NCBI RefSeq assembly: GCF_901472495.1
Contig: NZ_LR590469.1
Coordinates: 434,001-498,000 of the forward strand
DNA length: 64,000 nucleotides
Direction of reading: 5' to 3'
Source: Yersinia enterocolitica subsp. enterocolitica
Lineage (GTDB): Bacteria > Pseudomonadota > Gammaproteobacteria > Enterobacterales > Enterobacteriaceae
Program-made: the position numbers and the translations under genes
Notes under the pieces: generated by a model
Databases searched by the model: none
What the model was told of the DNA's origin: nothing
The model's input: only the letters and a program-made list of their open reading frames with translations
Shown: one piece after another, positions 26,682 to 35,441 of the stretch
Numbering within the stretch: position 1 is the first letter of the stretch
Layout of the letters: each line of letters starts with the position of its first letter

Positions 26682-27491
26682 ATGTACAAGTTACTGGCCC
26701 TTGATCTTGATGGCACTTTACTCAATCAGGAAAACCAAATATCAGCTCAGAATATTAACGCGGTAAAGCGTGTTATTCATCAGCACGGCACAGTTGTTTT
26801 ATGTTCAGCGCGGCCAGTTAGGGCTATTGCAGCCGTTATCCGCAATACTGAATTAGAATATTTAATTCGTTATTTTATTTCGTTTAATGGTGCATGGATA
26901 TATGATGCTGTTGAGAAGAAAGATATTCGTTTTATGCCATTGCGTCGCCTGGATGTGAAGAATGTGATAACCATGCTTGCTGAAAATGAGTTTAAACATC
27001 ATTTTTTCACCCGCGATAATATGATATCCAGTTTGAAGGATATCAATGATCATACGCACTATGAGTCCCAACTCTTTGCGATGGAATTGGCCTTTGTTGA
27101 ACCTAAAGACATTATTCAACGAGATGATATCGTCAAAGTCTCTATTGTCGGCTCGACTGATTTTATTGATAATGTCGCTAATAAAATAGACGAGAGATTT
27201 CATTGTCAATACTCACTCAGTAAGACCAGTCGTCATTATTACGAAATAATGAGACAGGGCATTACGAAGGGGGAAGCATTGAATTATTTATCACGGCATT
27301 TAAATATTGGCTCTCAATCGGTGGTCAGTATGGGCGATCAGGAAAATGATATCAGTATGTTTCAGTTTTCAGCCGTTGGTGTGGCAATGGGTAATGCCAG
27401 TGATTTTGTCAAATCTTGCGCGGACAAAGTGAGTCAGGATAACAATCACCACGGAGTTGCTTTTGCCATTAATCAACTCTGGCCACTGTGA
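26682..27491 (+). CDS. Cof-type HAD-family phosphatase
   Basis: 269 aa. The N-terminal DLDGTLLNQ motif (nucleophile Asp8, acid/base Asp10) and the late GDQENDISMF motif IV are present, along with a large C2-type cap region, as in Cof/YbiV-type hydrolases that dephosphorylate small sugar phosphates. Its place between the aldolase-like gene and the DeoR regulator suggests a role in removing or recycling a toxic sugar phosphate from this pathway. Confidence 0.88.
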   Translation: MYKLLALDLDGTLLNQENQISAQNINAVKRVIHQHGTVVLCSARPVRAIAAVIRNTELEYLIRYFISFNGAWIYDAVEKKDIRFMPLRRLDVKNVITMLAENEFKHHFFTRDNMISSLKDINDHTHYESQLFAMELAFVEPKDIIQRDDIVKVSIVGSTDFIDNVANKIDERFHCQYSLSKTSRHYYEIMRQGITKGEALNYLSRHLNIGSQSVVSMGDQENDISMFQFSAVGVAMGNASDFVKSCADKVSQDNNHHGVAFAINQLWPL

Positions 27492-27542
27492 CGGAATCGC
27501 CTTTTGTTTCATAAAATTATTGCGTAGAATGACAAGTAAAAT

Positions 27543-27560
27543 AGCCTAATGAAATAGGCT
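27543..27560 (+). terminator. Weak hairpin before the DeoR gene
   Basis: Short stem AGCCTA / TAGGCT with a 6-base loop in the 104-bp spacer between the HAD and DeoR genes. No strong T-run. Confidence 0.35.
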
Positions 27561-27595
27561 CTAAATGTATCGCACAGCTTCGGGCCGCTATTCTT

Positions 27596-28357
27596 ATGAA
27601 TCAGATCAAACGTAAACAGTTTATTTTGGAAAAGCTGGATAGCCTTGGTGAGGTTTCTGTTATTGGTCTTTCCGAGGAATTGGGTGTGACATCTGAAACG
27701 ATCCGCAGAGATCTTTCCTATTTGGAAAAGAGTGGTGAGGTCACCAAAGTCCACGGCGGTGCAATAAAAGTTCAGAATATACAAGAGGGCAGCTTTGCTC
27801 AAAGAATGGATTTAAATCGCCAGGAAAAAATGCTGATTGGTCAATATGCGGCTTCACTGGTAACTGAAAATGATAGTTTATTTATTGACTCTTGTACCAC
27901 TACACTTATTTTTGCTTCATTCTTGCCGTTAGTAAAAATGACTGTTTTCACCAATTCATCTTTAATTGCCGATCAAATAAAAAGTAAAAACAATATGGCA
28001 ATTGTGCATGTGTTGGGTGGTGAATATAACCATATTTATAAAGCTAATTTAGGTATTCAAACAATTGAACAAATGAATGACATTCACGCCGATTTTAGTT
28101 TTGTGGGCGTTGGCGGTATAGACAGTGATTTTGGCGTGATGGTAAAGAATCTCGATGAAGGGCGTATTGCCAAGAAAATGCTGGCAATGGGCAGGCAGAA
28201 AGTGATTTTATGTGATACCAGTAAATTTGGTCAAAGTGGGTTAATGAAAATAAGTGACATCAACGATATTGATTTTATCGTCACCGATAAAAAGAAGAAT
28301 CCTCATAAGCAAGCAATTGAAGCGCTTTATTCAGATAAAATTATCTACGCCAATTAA
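27596..28357 (+). CDS. DeoR-family transcriptional regulator
   Basis: 253 aa. The N-terminal winged helix-turn-helix has the family signature (LSEELGVTSETIRRDLSYLEKSG, residues 24-46, then KVHGGAIK). The C-terminal sensor domain, typical of DeoR regulators that respond to sugar phosphates, contains VFTNSSLIADQI and FVGVGGIDSDFGVM. It is probably the repressor of the preceding permease-aldolase-phosphatase genes. Confidence 0.93.
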   Translation: MNQIKRKQFILEKLDSLGEVSVIGLSEELGVTSETIRRDLSYLEKSGEVTKVHGGAIKVQNIQEGSFAQRMDLNRQEKMLIGQYAASLVTENDSLFIDSCTTTLIFASFLPLVKMTVFTNSSLIADQIKSKNNMAIVHVLGGEYNHIYKANLGIQTIEQMNDIHADFSFVGVGGIDSDFGVMVKNLDEGRIAKKMLAMGRQKVILCDTSKFGQSGLMKISDINDIDFIVTDKKKNPHKQAIEALYSDKIIYAN

Positions 28358-28365
28358 TATTATTT

Positions 28366-28394
28366 AAATCCCCCACTTATTCGCAGGGGGATTT
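28366..28394. terminator. Hairpin between convergent DeoR and serine hydrolase genes
   Basis: Perfect 9-bp stem AAATCCCCC / GGGGGATTT with an 11-base loop, in the 70-bp gap between converging genes; probably a shared terminator. Confidence 0.6.
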
Positions 28395-28427
28395 GTACTA
28401 TTTTGCTATTTTCCCATTATTCTCGTT

Positions 28428-29600
28428 TTATTGGGAAGCATAAATTGCATCGCGCAGATCATTGACGAATTGCCCGGACATTCCCTCATATAAAGTATTA
28501 GTCAGTGCGACCACACTTAGCTCCTGCATCGGGTCGACAAACCATGAATGCCCATAAACCCCGCCCCAACTCCATGTGCCGATAGATTCTGGTGAAGCCG
28601 CTTCAAGCGGGTTTCGCAGTACGGAAAACCCTAAACCAAAGCCTATACCAGGCGCGTCTGGAAGAGGGATGCCGCCAGTTTGATCTCGTCCCATTTCATC
28701 AACTAATGTGGCAGGAAGTAGCGGTGCACCACCTTGACGCAGTGTTTCTAATAAACGTAACAGGTCACTGGCACTACCCACCATACCCGCACCACCCGAA
28801 GAGAACGATTGTGCATTGAGCGCGCGGGCGGGAGAAAACCGCACGCCAATTTCCTCGGGTGAAAAAGCAACGCATTCACCTTCTTGTAGCAGTCGCGGTG
28901 CAGGGAGGTCATTAACATAGGGCGTGGCTAAACGGCCAATATCGCGGGTGAAAAAATCGGTATCATTCATCTGCAATGGCCCGGTCACTAGCGCACGGAT
29001 GGCTTGATTCAACGGCTGCCCGCAGACTTGCTCGATAACCGCGCCAATAACATCAATCGCCAGAGAATAACGCCAGGATGTTCCCGGTGCGAAGTGCAGT
29101 GGTACCGTCGCTAATCGACGTAAATTCTCATGCAAGGTTATTTCAGACTTATCCATACCATCGGATACACCGGCGCGGGCATAGGGGCCATCGTCATCGG
29201 CTTCTGAAAAGCGATAGCCTAAACCGGCCGTATGGCTGAGTAATTGACGCACAGTAATATCAGCTAATTCCCCCTGTGCGAGCCGTGGCTGAAAATCCGG
29301 CAGCCAACGACGAATATCGCCATCAAGCTCAAGTTTGCCTTGTGCAACCAATACCATCGCCGCAGTGGAAACAATGGGTTTACTGATAGATGCCAGGCGG
29401 AATAGCGTGTCAACCGTCATCGGGCGTGCAGTCTCGCGCTCAGCTAATCCTGCCGCGCGGCAGAAATGTATCTCACCGTTAAGTGCGATAATGACGACCG
29501 CGCCCACCAGACGGTGCTCAGCGAGCGCCTGATCAATGGCAGCATTAACTCTTATCAGCAGATGCTCTGGGTGTATTGATACCGGCGAACTCGCAGACAT
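28428..29600 (-). CDS. EstB-like serine hydrolase (class C beta-lactamase fold)
   Basis: 390 aa. The SISK motif (Ser71, Lys74) is the nucleophile and general base of penicillin-binding-protein/class C folds, and the second-site tyrosine is in WRYSLAIDV (Tyr178). A late GHSW (GGVYGHSWFVDP) replaces the usual KTG box, as in EstB-type esterases. No signal peptide is seen, so it is likely cytoplasmic and an esterase rather than a beta-lactamase. The ATG at 29600 has an AAGGA Shine-Dalgarno. Confidence 0.88.
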   Translation of the reverse strand: MSASSPVSIHPEHLLIRVNAAIDQALAEHRLVGAVVIIALNGEIHFCRAAGLAERETARPMTVDTLFRLASISKPIVSTAAMVLVAQGKLELDGDIRRWLPDFQPRLAQGELADITVRQLLSHTAGLGYRFSEADDDGPYARAGVSDGMDKSEITLHENLRRLATVPLHFAPGTSWRYSLAIDVIGAVIEQVCGQPLNQAIRALVTGPLQMNDTDFFTRDIGRLATPYVNDLPAPRLLQEGECVAFSPEEIGVRFSPARALNAQSFSSGGAGMVGSASDLLRLLETLRQGGAPLLPATLVDEMGRDQTGGIPLPDAPGIGFGLGFSVLRNPLEAASPESIGTWSWGGVYGHSWFVDPMQELSVVALTNTLYEGMSGQFVNDLRDAIYASQ

Positions 29601-29778
29601 AGTCGTTCCTTAATCTGGATGAATAATAAAATCACTATAACCAGCAGCCTAACAGTAGATTGGTATCCAATAAATGGTTAAAGAATTATTCTTAAGTCGA
29701 ATTATTAAGCATTCTCCGCCTATTGCCGATAATGATAAGGAGATAAGTTCCTCCATTGGAAAAAGGTATCGGGGAAGT

Positions 29779-30753
29779 ATGGATAATTTTCAAAAAGAGA
29801 TAGAGGAGAGAACAAATCTCACCTCCTCCAACAGATTTGAGCTGTTGCTGTTCCGTTTGGGGGAATCCCAAGAGGAGCAACAATCGGAGCTGTACGGCAT
29901 TAACGTGTTTAAATTACGTGAAATAGTCCCGATGCCAACCTTAACCAAAGCGGCAGGTATGGCTTCACCTATGATGGGTATGGCGAATATTCGTGGGGAA
30001 ATCATTCCCGTGATTGACCTTCCGGCGATTGTCGGCTGTGTACCCAAAACCGGATTAAACATTCTGCTGGTGACCGAATATGCCCGTAGTACTCAGGCAT
30101 TTGCGGTGGAATCTGTTGACGATATTGTCCGTTTGGAATGGAGTCAGGTACTGGCGGCTGATGCGGGTGTCAAGAGCCGTAATATCACCAGTATTGCGCG
30201 TCTCGACAACGATAAAGCCAGTAACCGCCTGGCGTTGGTCTTGGATGTTGAGCAGATTTTATATGACATTATTCCGGCTAACCGCAATGTTCAAATTGAT
30301 AGCGAGAAGACCAAAGCCTTTGATTTGAAACCGGGGGCAGTCGCTATTGTGGCAGAAGACTCAAAAGTCGCTCGCTCCATGCTAGAACAAGCCTTGAAGA
30401 TGATGGATATTCCTGCCGTTATGCATATCACCGGTTTGGAAGCGTGGAATAAAATCAAGAAGATAGCTGATGAGGCAAGAGCAGAAGGCCGTCCGGTTTC
30501 GGATAAAATTTCATTTGTATTAACTGATTTAGAAATGCCAGAGATGGATGGCTTTACTCTGACACTGAATATTAAGCGGGATGAATTCCTGAAGAATATT
30601 CCGGTGATTATCCACTCCTCATTATCGGGTAGCGCAAACGAAGACCACGTGCGTAAAGTGGGTGCTGACGCCTATGTAGCGAAATTTGAAGCTAACGAAT
30701 TGGAAGCCGCTATCCACAGTGCGTTGGACTCAAAGAAAGCCTTGAACCCGTAG
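29779..30753 (+). CDS. cheV: Chemotaxis coupling/response-regulator protein CheV
   Basis: Links chemoreceptors to CheA and carries its own receiver domain. From the ATG at 29779 (Shine-Dalgarno GGGGAAG) it is about 324 aa; the open frame extends back to 29674 but the first 35 residues look non-native. The CheW domain spans about residues 1-165 (FKLREIVPMPTLTKAAGM, NIRGEIIPVIDLP). The receiver follows (AIVAEDSKVARSM), with the phosphorylation site in LTDLEMPEMDGF at Asp250. It stands alone here, without other chemotaxis genes nearby. Confidence 0.95.
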   Translation: MDNFQKEIEERTNLTSSNRFELLLFRLGESQEEQQSELYGINVFKLREIVPMPTLTKAAGMASPMMGMANIRGEIIPVIDLPAIVGCVPKTGLNILLVTEYARSTQAFAVESVDDIVRLEWSQVLAADAGVKSRNITSIARLDNDKASNRLALVLDVEQILYDIIPANRNVQIDSEKTKAFDLKPGAVAIVAEDSKVARSMLEQALKMMDIPAVMHITGLEAWNKIKKIADEARAEGRPVSDKISFVLTDLEMPEMDGFTLTLNIKRDEFLKNIPVIIHSSLSGSANEDHVRKVGADAYVAKFEANELEAAIHSALDSKKALNP

Positions 30754-30773
30754 CCTTGAGCATTATTTCTGGT

Positions 30774-30812
30774 AGTAGCCCTTTCCCGCTAAGTGAGTAG
30801 GAAGGGGCTGCT
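30774..30812. terminator. Hairpin between cheV and the TetR gene
   Basis: 13-bp inverted repeat with two G-T pairs (AGTAGCCCTTTCC / GGAAGGGGCTGCT) and a 13-base loop, between convergent genes; a probable bidirectional terminator. Confidence 0.6.
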
Positions 30813-30832
30813 GATAATATGTGAGGGTTAAA

Positions 30833-31417
30833 TTATGACTCTTCCCTCAGTAAGGCTTTTTTAGCCGCCTCAAGAAACTCATCCGATAATTGATTCCCAG
30901 CGGTCGCGCGCGCCAGTGTTAATGCACCTGACATCATCGCAAACTGCGCCAGTGTATGCTGTCTGCGTTGTTCGGGATCTTCTATATTAGAGACGGACTC
31001 TAATCTCGCCAGCATGGATTTCACCCCGCTAAGATAGACCTCACACACTGGATTATCATCATTCTCACGTGCCACATCACTGGCTAATGCTGTGATCGCA
31101 CAGCCATTTTCGGCATGGTCACGGTGGGTCGGTGAGAGATAAAACTCCACCAGTGTGCGCAGGTTATTCTGGTCTGGCTCGCTGCTGATTTCTTGCCAGC
31201 GGGTGCTGGACTCATCGAGTGCTTTGCGGCTGGCAATCGCCGCCAGTTCATCTTTAGAAGCAAAGTGCCCGTAGAATCCGCCATGAGTCAAACCGACCGC
31301 AGCCATTAAATCGTTGACACTGACACCATTCAAACCCCGAGCACGGAAGAGTTGCGAAGACGTCTCGACGATTGCCTCGCGATTGAGTGCCATTTGTTGC
31401 TTTGATACCCGGGCCAT
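30833..31417 (-). CDS. TetR/AcrR-family transcriptional regulator
   Basis: 194 aa. The N-terminal helix-turn-helix is clear (SSQLFRARGLNGVSVNDLMAAVGLTHGGFYGHFASKDEL), with the GFYGHF recognition-helix pattern. The ATG at 31417 has an AGGAG Shine-Dalgarno. It is divergent from a short-chain dehydrogenase remnant, and a palindrome (31534-31553) in the gap could be its operator. The effector is unknown. Confidence 0.92.
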   Translation of the reverse strand: MARVSKQQMALNREAIVETSSQLFRARGLNGVSVNDLMAAVGLTHGGFYGHFASKDELAAIASRKALDESSTRWQEISSEPDQNNLRTLVEFYLSPTHRDHAENGCAITALASDVARENDDNPVCEVYLSGVKSMLARLESVSNIEDPEQRRQHTLAQFAMMSGALTLARATAGNQLSDEFLEAAKKALLREES

Positions 31418-31533
31418 ACATTTCTCCTAATTGAACAGGCAGCATACATAAAGTATGCCATGCCAACGCATCAATAGATGTCGCCTCTCATCAATACATA
31501 ATCTATTCCTGCAAGTGAATCCTCGTTGGCACT

Positions 31534-31553
31534 TAGATGATGTTAGTCATCTA
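31534..31553. promoter_or_regulatory. Possible TetR operator palindrome
   Basis: TAGATGA-TGTTAG-TCATCTA, a perfect 7-bp inverted repeat with a 6-base centre, in the gap between the TetR gene and the divergent SDR remnant. The size suits a TetR-family operator, but binding is only inferred. Confidence 0.45.
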
Positions 31554-31578
31554 TAAATTATATAAGAGAGCAAATTTC

Positions 31579-31717
31579 ATGAATACGATCCCCGCGGTTC
31601 TTATTACAGGTGCGTCATCCGGTATTGGTGCCACTTATGCTGAAAGCTTCGCACGTCGCGGACATGACCTGGTTTTGGTCGCTCGCGATGGTGCGCGATT
31701 AGAAATATTATCAACAG
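31579..31717 (+). pseudogene. Truncated short-chain dehydrogenase (SDR), N-terminal fragment
   Basis: The first 46 codons from the ATG at 31579 (MNTIPAVLITGASSGIGA) read as an SDR with the cofactor loop TGASSGIG and the strand LVLVAR. From about 31715 the sequence no longer fits an SDR; it is the antisense of a LysR-type gene, and the frame closes at 31884 with unrelated residues. So only the nucleotide-binding start survives, cut by a deletion that joined it to a second gene fragment. Confidence 0.8.
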
Positions 31718-31999
31718 TGGATCTTGCTGACAAAAATCTGCCAGATGCTCAATTAAAGCCTGCACTCTGGCAGGAACATAGCGCTGCTGCGACCATACGG
31801 CGTAAATTTCGCGCGAGGCACCTTGCCATTCGGGTAATACCTGAATCTGTTCGCCGCGCCGTAATATGTTATGACCCAAACTGATTGGGCAAAATAGGAT
31901 ACCTAATCCTGCCTGTGCTGCTTGTAGCGCCAGCATGTGGGGAAAATCGTTATTAGCCATTAACCCATGAGCGCTGACAGGAACATGAGAGGTCCGTGT
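31710..31999 (-). pseudogene. LysR-type regulator, C-terminal fragment
   Basis: On the - strand the frame reads HVPVSAHGLMANNDFPHML, LALQAAQAGLGILFCP and AVWSQQRYVPARVQALIEHLADF, the end of a LysR effector-binding domain. It lacks the DNA-binding part and a start codon; a stop codon interrupts the frame around 32000. It abuts the SDR remnant, which fits a deletion that removed the rest of both genes, perhaps a former divergent LysR-SDR pair. Confidence 0.75.
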
Positions 32000-32021
32000 T
32001 CATCGGATCTAAAATACAAAA

Positions 32022-32044
32022 AAACCGCTTTTGCGATACGGTTT
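32022..32044 (-). terminator. Intrinsic terminator of the MocR gene
   Basis: Short stem AAACCG / CGGTTT with, on the - strand, a following T-rich tail (TTTTGTATTTT). It lies about 70 bp beyond the end of the MocR-type gene. Confidence 0.5.
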
Positions 32045-32112
32045 CGCTGGTAGGAATACTGAGAAGGTATGCGGATCTCTTTACCATTGAGGTAGAATCG
32101 GGGTACTTAATA

Positions 32113-33588
32113 TTATTGATTCAATATTTGAGCCAGTTTCTTGATACCTTCAACGATTTCTGATGGGGAATGGGCGGCAAAACCTAACAGGATGGCTTGG
32201 CTTGTTGGTTCTGTTTGGCTGTAGCGTGAAAGGGGTTGTGCGCCCAAATTCGCTTTACGACATTGCTCAATCATATAAGATTCCTGAATTTCTTCCGATA
32301 ACCAACAGACAATATGAATACCTGAATCCGAAGGTTCTGCGTGAATAATTTCTGGAAGATATAATTGTATGGCCTCAATCATAACCTGTTGGCGTTCATG
32401 ACATGCTTTTCTAACCCGCCTGACGTGACGCGCATAATGCCCTTCAGAAATAAATGCAGCAAGTATCGTTTGTTCTAAATAAGGTGTACGTGTATCTGCA
32501 TAATATTTGGCAATTTTAAAAGACTCCACTAGATTTTCAGGGATGACTAGAAAGCCTAAATGAAATCCCGGAAACATCATTTTAGAGAATGAACCAGCGT
32601 ATATAACTCGCTGTTGTTTATCTAATCCTTGCAGTGCTTGTATCGGTTGTGCTGTATATCTAAATTCACTGTTGTAATCATCCTCAAAAATCCACATTTT
32701 ATTTTCAGAGGCCCAGTCAAGTAGAGCAATTCTTCTGGACAAGCTTAATGTGCCGCCAAGCGGAAATTGATGGGATGGCGAAGTAAAAATCATTTTTGCG
32801 TGTGGCCAATGTTTTATAGCATAGGAGATATCCATACCATTTTTATCACTGATGACGGGGCAGACTTTGGCACCCCTCGAAGTAAATGCGCCTAAAGCGC
32901 CATCATATCCCGGTTCATCTAACCAAACCTCATCTCCTTGTTGCAAAAGAACTTGCGCTGCAAGATTTATTGCTTGTTGGGTTCCATTGACAATAAGTAT
33001 CTGTTCATCAATACAATTCAGGCCGCGTGTTGTGCGAACATATTCACTAATGGCTAATCTTAATGGTTTAAATCCCAAAGGTTCATTGAGCCTCCAATCC
33101 TGATGGCGAAACTGACGCCAGATTCGCCCTAATAGTCGCCCCCAAAGCTCATGTGGGAATAAATCTATACAACCGACTCCAATATTAAATTTCATATTAT
33201 TGCCGGCATATGGCGAGGTCATATCCCATATTTTTTTCATTACCTGCATATGAGGATTAATATTTTTGGTGCTATTTTTATTATTTATTTTTTCGTGAAG
33301 AGGTATAGATTTAACTTGAATAACTTCATCAGGAATTACTGATGTAACATAAGTTCCAGAACCTTTTTTTGTGACGAGATAACCTTCATCAATGAGGCGT
33401 TCGAAACCCGATAAAATAGAGTTTCTTGAAATTGACATCATTTCAGACAGTGTTCTGCTGGAAGGGAGTTTTCTTCCCGCTTTCAGCTGACCATTCAATA
33501 TGAGTTCTTTTATCACCAAATAAAACTGCTCTCGAATTTTTCCTTTTTTTAGCAATATGCTTGGGAAGCTGGCAACGTTTTTTTTCAT
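32113..33588 (-). CDS. MocR-type GntR/aminotransferase transcriptional regulator
   Basis: About 491 aa. The ATG at 33588 (MKKNVASFPSILLKK) is preferred over a TTG at 33645. Residues about 15-85 are a GntR winged helix (KLPSSRTLSEMMSISRNSILSGFERL). The rest is a fold-type-I aminotransferase domain with the likely PLP lysine in YAGSFSKMMFPGF. MocR proteins regulate a divergent target gene using PLP; here the divergent neighbour is a GNAT acetyltransferase, about 108 bp away. Confidence 0.93.
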   Translation of the reverse strand: MKKNVASFPSILLKKGKIREQFYLVIKELILNGQLKAGRKLPSSRTLSEMMSISRNSILSGFERLIDEGYLVTKKGSGTYVTSVIPDEVIQVKSIPLHEKINNKNSTKNINPHMQVMKKIWDMTSPYAGNNMKFNIGVGCIDLFPHELWGRLLGRIWRQFRHQDWRLNEPLGFKPLRLAISEYVRTTRGLNCIDEQILIVNGTQQAINLAAQVLLQQGDEVWLDEPGYDGALGAFTSRGAKVCPVISDKNGMDISYAIKHWPHAKMIFTSPSHQFPLGGTLSLSRRIALLDWASENKMWIFEDDYNSEFRYTAQPIQALQGLDKQQRVIYAGSFSKMMFPGFHLGFLVIPENLVESFKIAKYYADTRTPYLEQTILAAFISEGHYARHVRRVRKACHERQQVMIEAIQLYLPEIIHAEPSDSGIHIVCWLSEEIQESYMIEQCRKANLGAQPLSRYSQTEPTSQAILLGFAAHSPSEIVEGIKKLAQILNQ

Positions 33589-33695
33589 TATCAAAGTGGA
33601 TCCATAAAAAATCAAAAAAGTGTGCCTTATATGATACCACTGCAAGCGCTACTCTTTCATTTCCAGATGTGTGACATTCAAATAAGGTGTTTGAT

Positions 33696-34154
33696 ATGAC
33701 TGATGAAAATTTAAAAATCTCGGTAGTGCCAGTGCAAGAAGAAGATTACTCAAAATGGTTACCTTACTGGCTAAACTATCAGCAATTCTATGAAGTTCAG
33801 TTGCCTGAAGAGACTACAATTGAGACATGGAAGCGTTTTTTAGATGTGGATAAAGACATGCATTGCGCAGTCGCAAAAAAAGGGCAGACAATTCTTGGGT
33901 TCGTGCACTATGTTTTTCATGGTTCAACATGGTCTGTAAATGATTTCTGTTATTTAGAAGACCTGTTTGTTGCCGAAGACAGCCGGAGTCAAAATATAGG
34001 AAAACATCTTATTGAGCATGTTAAACAAAAGGCCAGTGAGCGCCAATGTGGAAGATTATACTGGCACACACAGGAAAAAAACCTAACAGCGCAGCGACTT
34101 TATGACTGGATAGCAGAGAAACCTGGTGTTATAGAATATAGATTACCCTGCTGA
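33696..34154 (+). CDS. GNAT-family N-acetyltransferase
   Basis: 152 aa from the ATG at 33696 (AAGG spaced 8 bases upstream; the frame opens 9 bases earlier with GTG). The acetyl-CoA pattern is visible: LEDLFVAEDSRSQNIGKHLIEH, then LYWHTQEKNLTAQRLYDWIAEK. It is divergent from the MocR regulator and is its likely target; the acceptor substrate is unknown. Confidence 0.88.
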   Translation: MTDENLKISVVPVQEEDYSKWLPYWLNYQQFYEVQLPEETTIETWKRFLDVDKDMHCAVAKKGQTILGFVHYVFHGSTWSVNDFCYLEDLFVAEDSRSQNIGKHLIEHVKQKASERQCGRLYWHTQEKNLTAQRLYDWIAEKPGVIEYRLPC

Positions 34155-34252
34155 GCTCCACTTACGGAGTATTTGATTAACGAGTCATTCATATAAATAT
34201 GTGAGCGGAAGGGTATTCACGATACTTTTTCCGCAGCAGAAGTAAAAAGCCC

Positions 34253-34270
34253 GCTCAGGTTCCCCTGAGC
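34253..34270 (+). terminator. Hairpin downstream of the GNAT gene
   Basis: Perfect 7-bp GC-rich stem GCTCAGG / CCTGAGC with a 4-base loop, about 100 bp after the GNAT stop, followed by CTTTG. The rest of the 34155-34476 gap shows no recognisable feature. Confidence 0.55.
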
Positions 34271-34476
34271 CTTTGTGTGACTTACCTTGTGAATAGCTGG
34301 CGATACAATCGTGGAATGATGAATGGCTATGCCTACAGTTGTAAGGGCAATACCGCTATCCGTCATCTTAATATATCTGTTTCTCGGCGAAACATTCCCG
34401 TTGAGAAAAATGCGGCGTGCACGGTAATTGTCACCGGCGCACTGATGATGGGTTAATCAAACCAGGAGAATGCGAA

Positions 34477-35367
34477 ATGTCTGATCATCCTACGATTGCT
34501 CTTATTGGTCCGGGGGCTATCGGTACCACCATCGCCGCTGTACTGCATGAAGTTGGCCGCACGCCAGTCCTTTGTGGGCGCACCGCGCATCCGCAGTTGA
34601 TTCTGCGTCACGATGACGGTGAAATTGTAGTGCCGGGTCCGGTATTGAGTCATCCGGCGGCTATCAGCCAACCGTTCGACGTGGTGTTTCTGGCAGTGAA
34701 AACCACCCAGATCGCTGACAGCGCTAACTGGCTGGCCGCGCTGTGCGATGAAAACACGGTAGTATGTGCGCTGCAAAATGGCGTCGAACAGCAAGTGCGG
34801 TTGGAACCCTTAGTCAAGGGTGCAAAGGTACTGCCTTCGGTCGTGTGGTTTCCGGCACAGCGCGAGCCGGATGCTTCAGTCTGGCTGCGCGCTAAGCCTC
34901 GCCTGACACTACCGGATGTGCCGCAGGCAAAACGGGTAGCTGATGTGCTCAGCGGCACCAGCTGCGCAGTTGAGCTGTCAGCTGATTTTCTCTCCATCGC
35001 CTGGCGAAAATTGTTGCAGAATGCGGTCGCAGGTCTGATGGTACTGGCTAATCGTCGTGCCGGGATGTTCTCACGCGTGGATATCACTGAATTGGCACTG
35101 GCATATCTGCGCGAGTGTCTGACGGTAGCGCGAGCGGAAGGTGCCGTATTGAGCGATAACGTTCCACAGGAGATCGTTGACGGCTTTCATCATGCCCCTG
35201 CGGATCTAGGCACTTCCATTCTCGCCGACCGTCAGGCCAACCGCCCACTGGAGTGGGATATCCGTAACGGCGTGATACAGCGTTATGGCCGTTTACAGGA
35301 TATTCCTACGCCGATCAGCGACGTAGTGGTGCCACTGTTGGCTGCAGGGAGTGACGGGCCGGGTTAA
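34477..35367 (+). CDS. Ketopantoate reductase-family protein (PanE/ApbA-like)
   Basis: 296 aa from the ATG at 34477 (CAGGAG upstream; the frame runs back to 34417). The N-terminal NAD(P) loop IGPGAIGTTIA (residues 10-20), followed by VLSHPAAISQPFDVVFLAVKTTQ, and the C-terminal helical part containing AWRKLLQNAVAGLMVLANRRAG fit 2-dehydropantoate 2-reductases. The chromosomal panE is usually elsewhere, so this is likely a paralogue (YliI/PanE-like). Physiological substrate unknown. Confidence 0.85.
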   Translation: MSDHPTIALIGPGAIGTTIAAVLHEVGRTPVLCGRTAHPQLILRHDDGEIVVPGPVLSHPAAISQPFDVVFLAVKTTQIADSANWLAALCDENTVVCALQNGVEQQVRLEPLVKGAKVLPSVVWFPAQREPDASVWLRAKPRLTLPDVPQAKRVADVLSGTSCAVELSADFLSIAWRKLLQNAVAGLMVLANRRAGMFSRVDITELALAYLRECLTVARAEGAVLSDNVPQEIVDGFHHAPADLGTSILADRQANRPLEWDIRNGVIQRYGRLQDIPTPISDVVVPLLAAGSDGPG

Positions 35368-35441
35368 AGTCGTTAATGGTAACCGAACTTAACATGCCAC
35401 TAAGTCTGCTCTTAACCATTTATCAAAAAAACAAAAGCAAA

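Noticed and set aside
29674..29778. Upstream extension of cheV by 35 residues
   Set aside because: The ATG at 29779 has a good ribosome-binding site, and CheV proteins start close to the CheW domain.
31537..31884. A 115-codon frame considered as an intact small protein
   Set aside because: Only the first 46 codons after 31579 resemble an SDR; the rest is the antisense of a LysR fragment, so it is a deletion scar.
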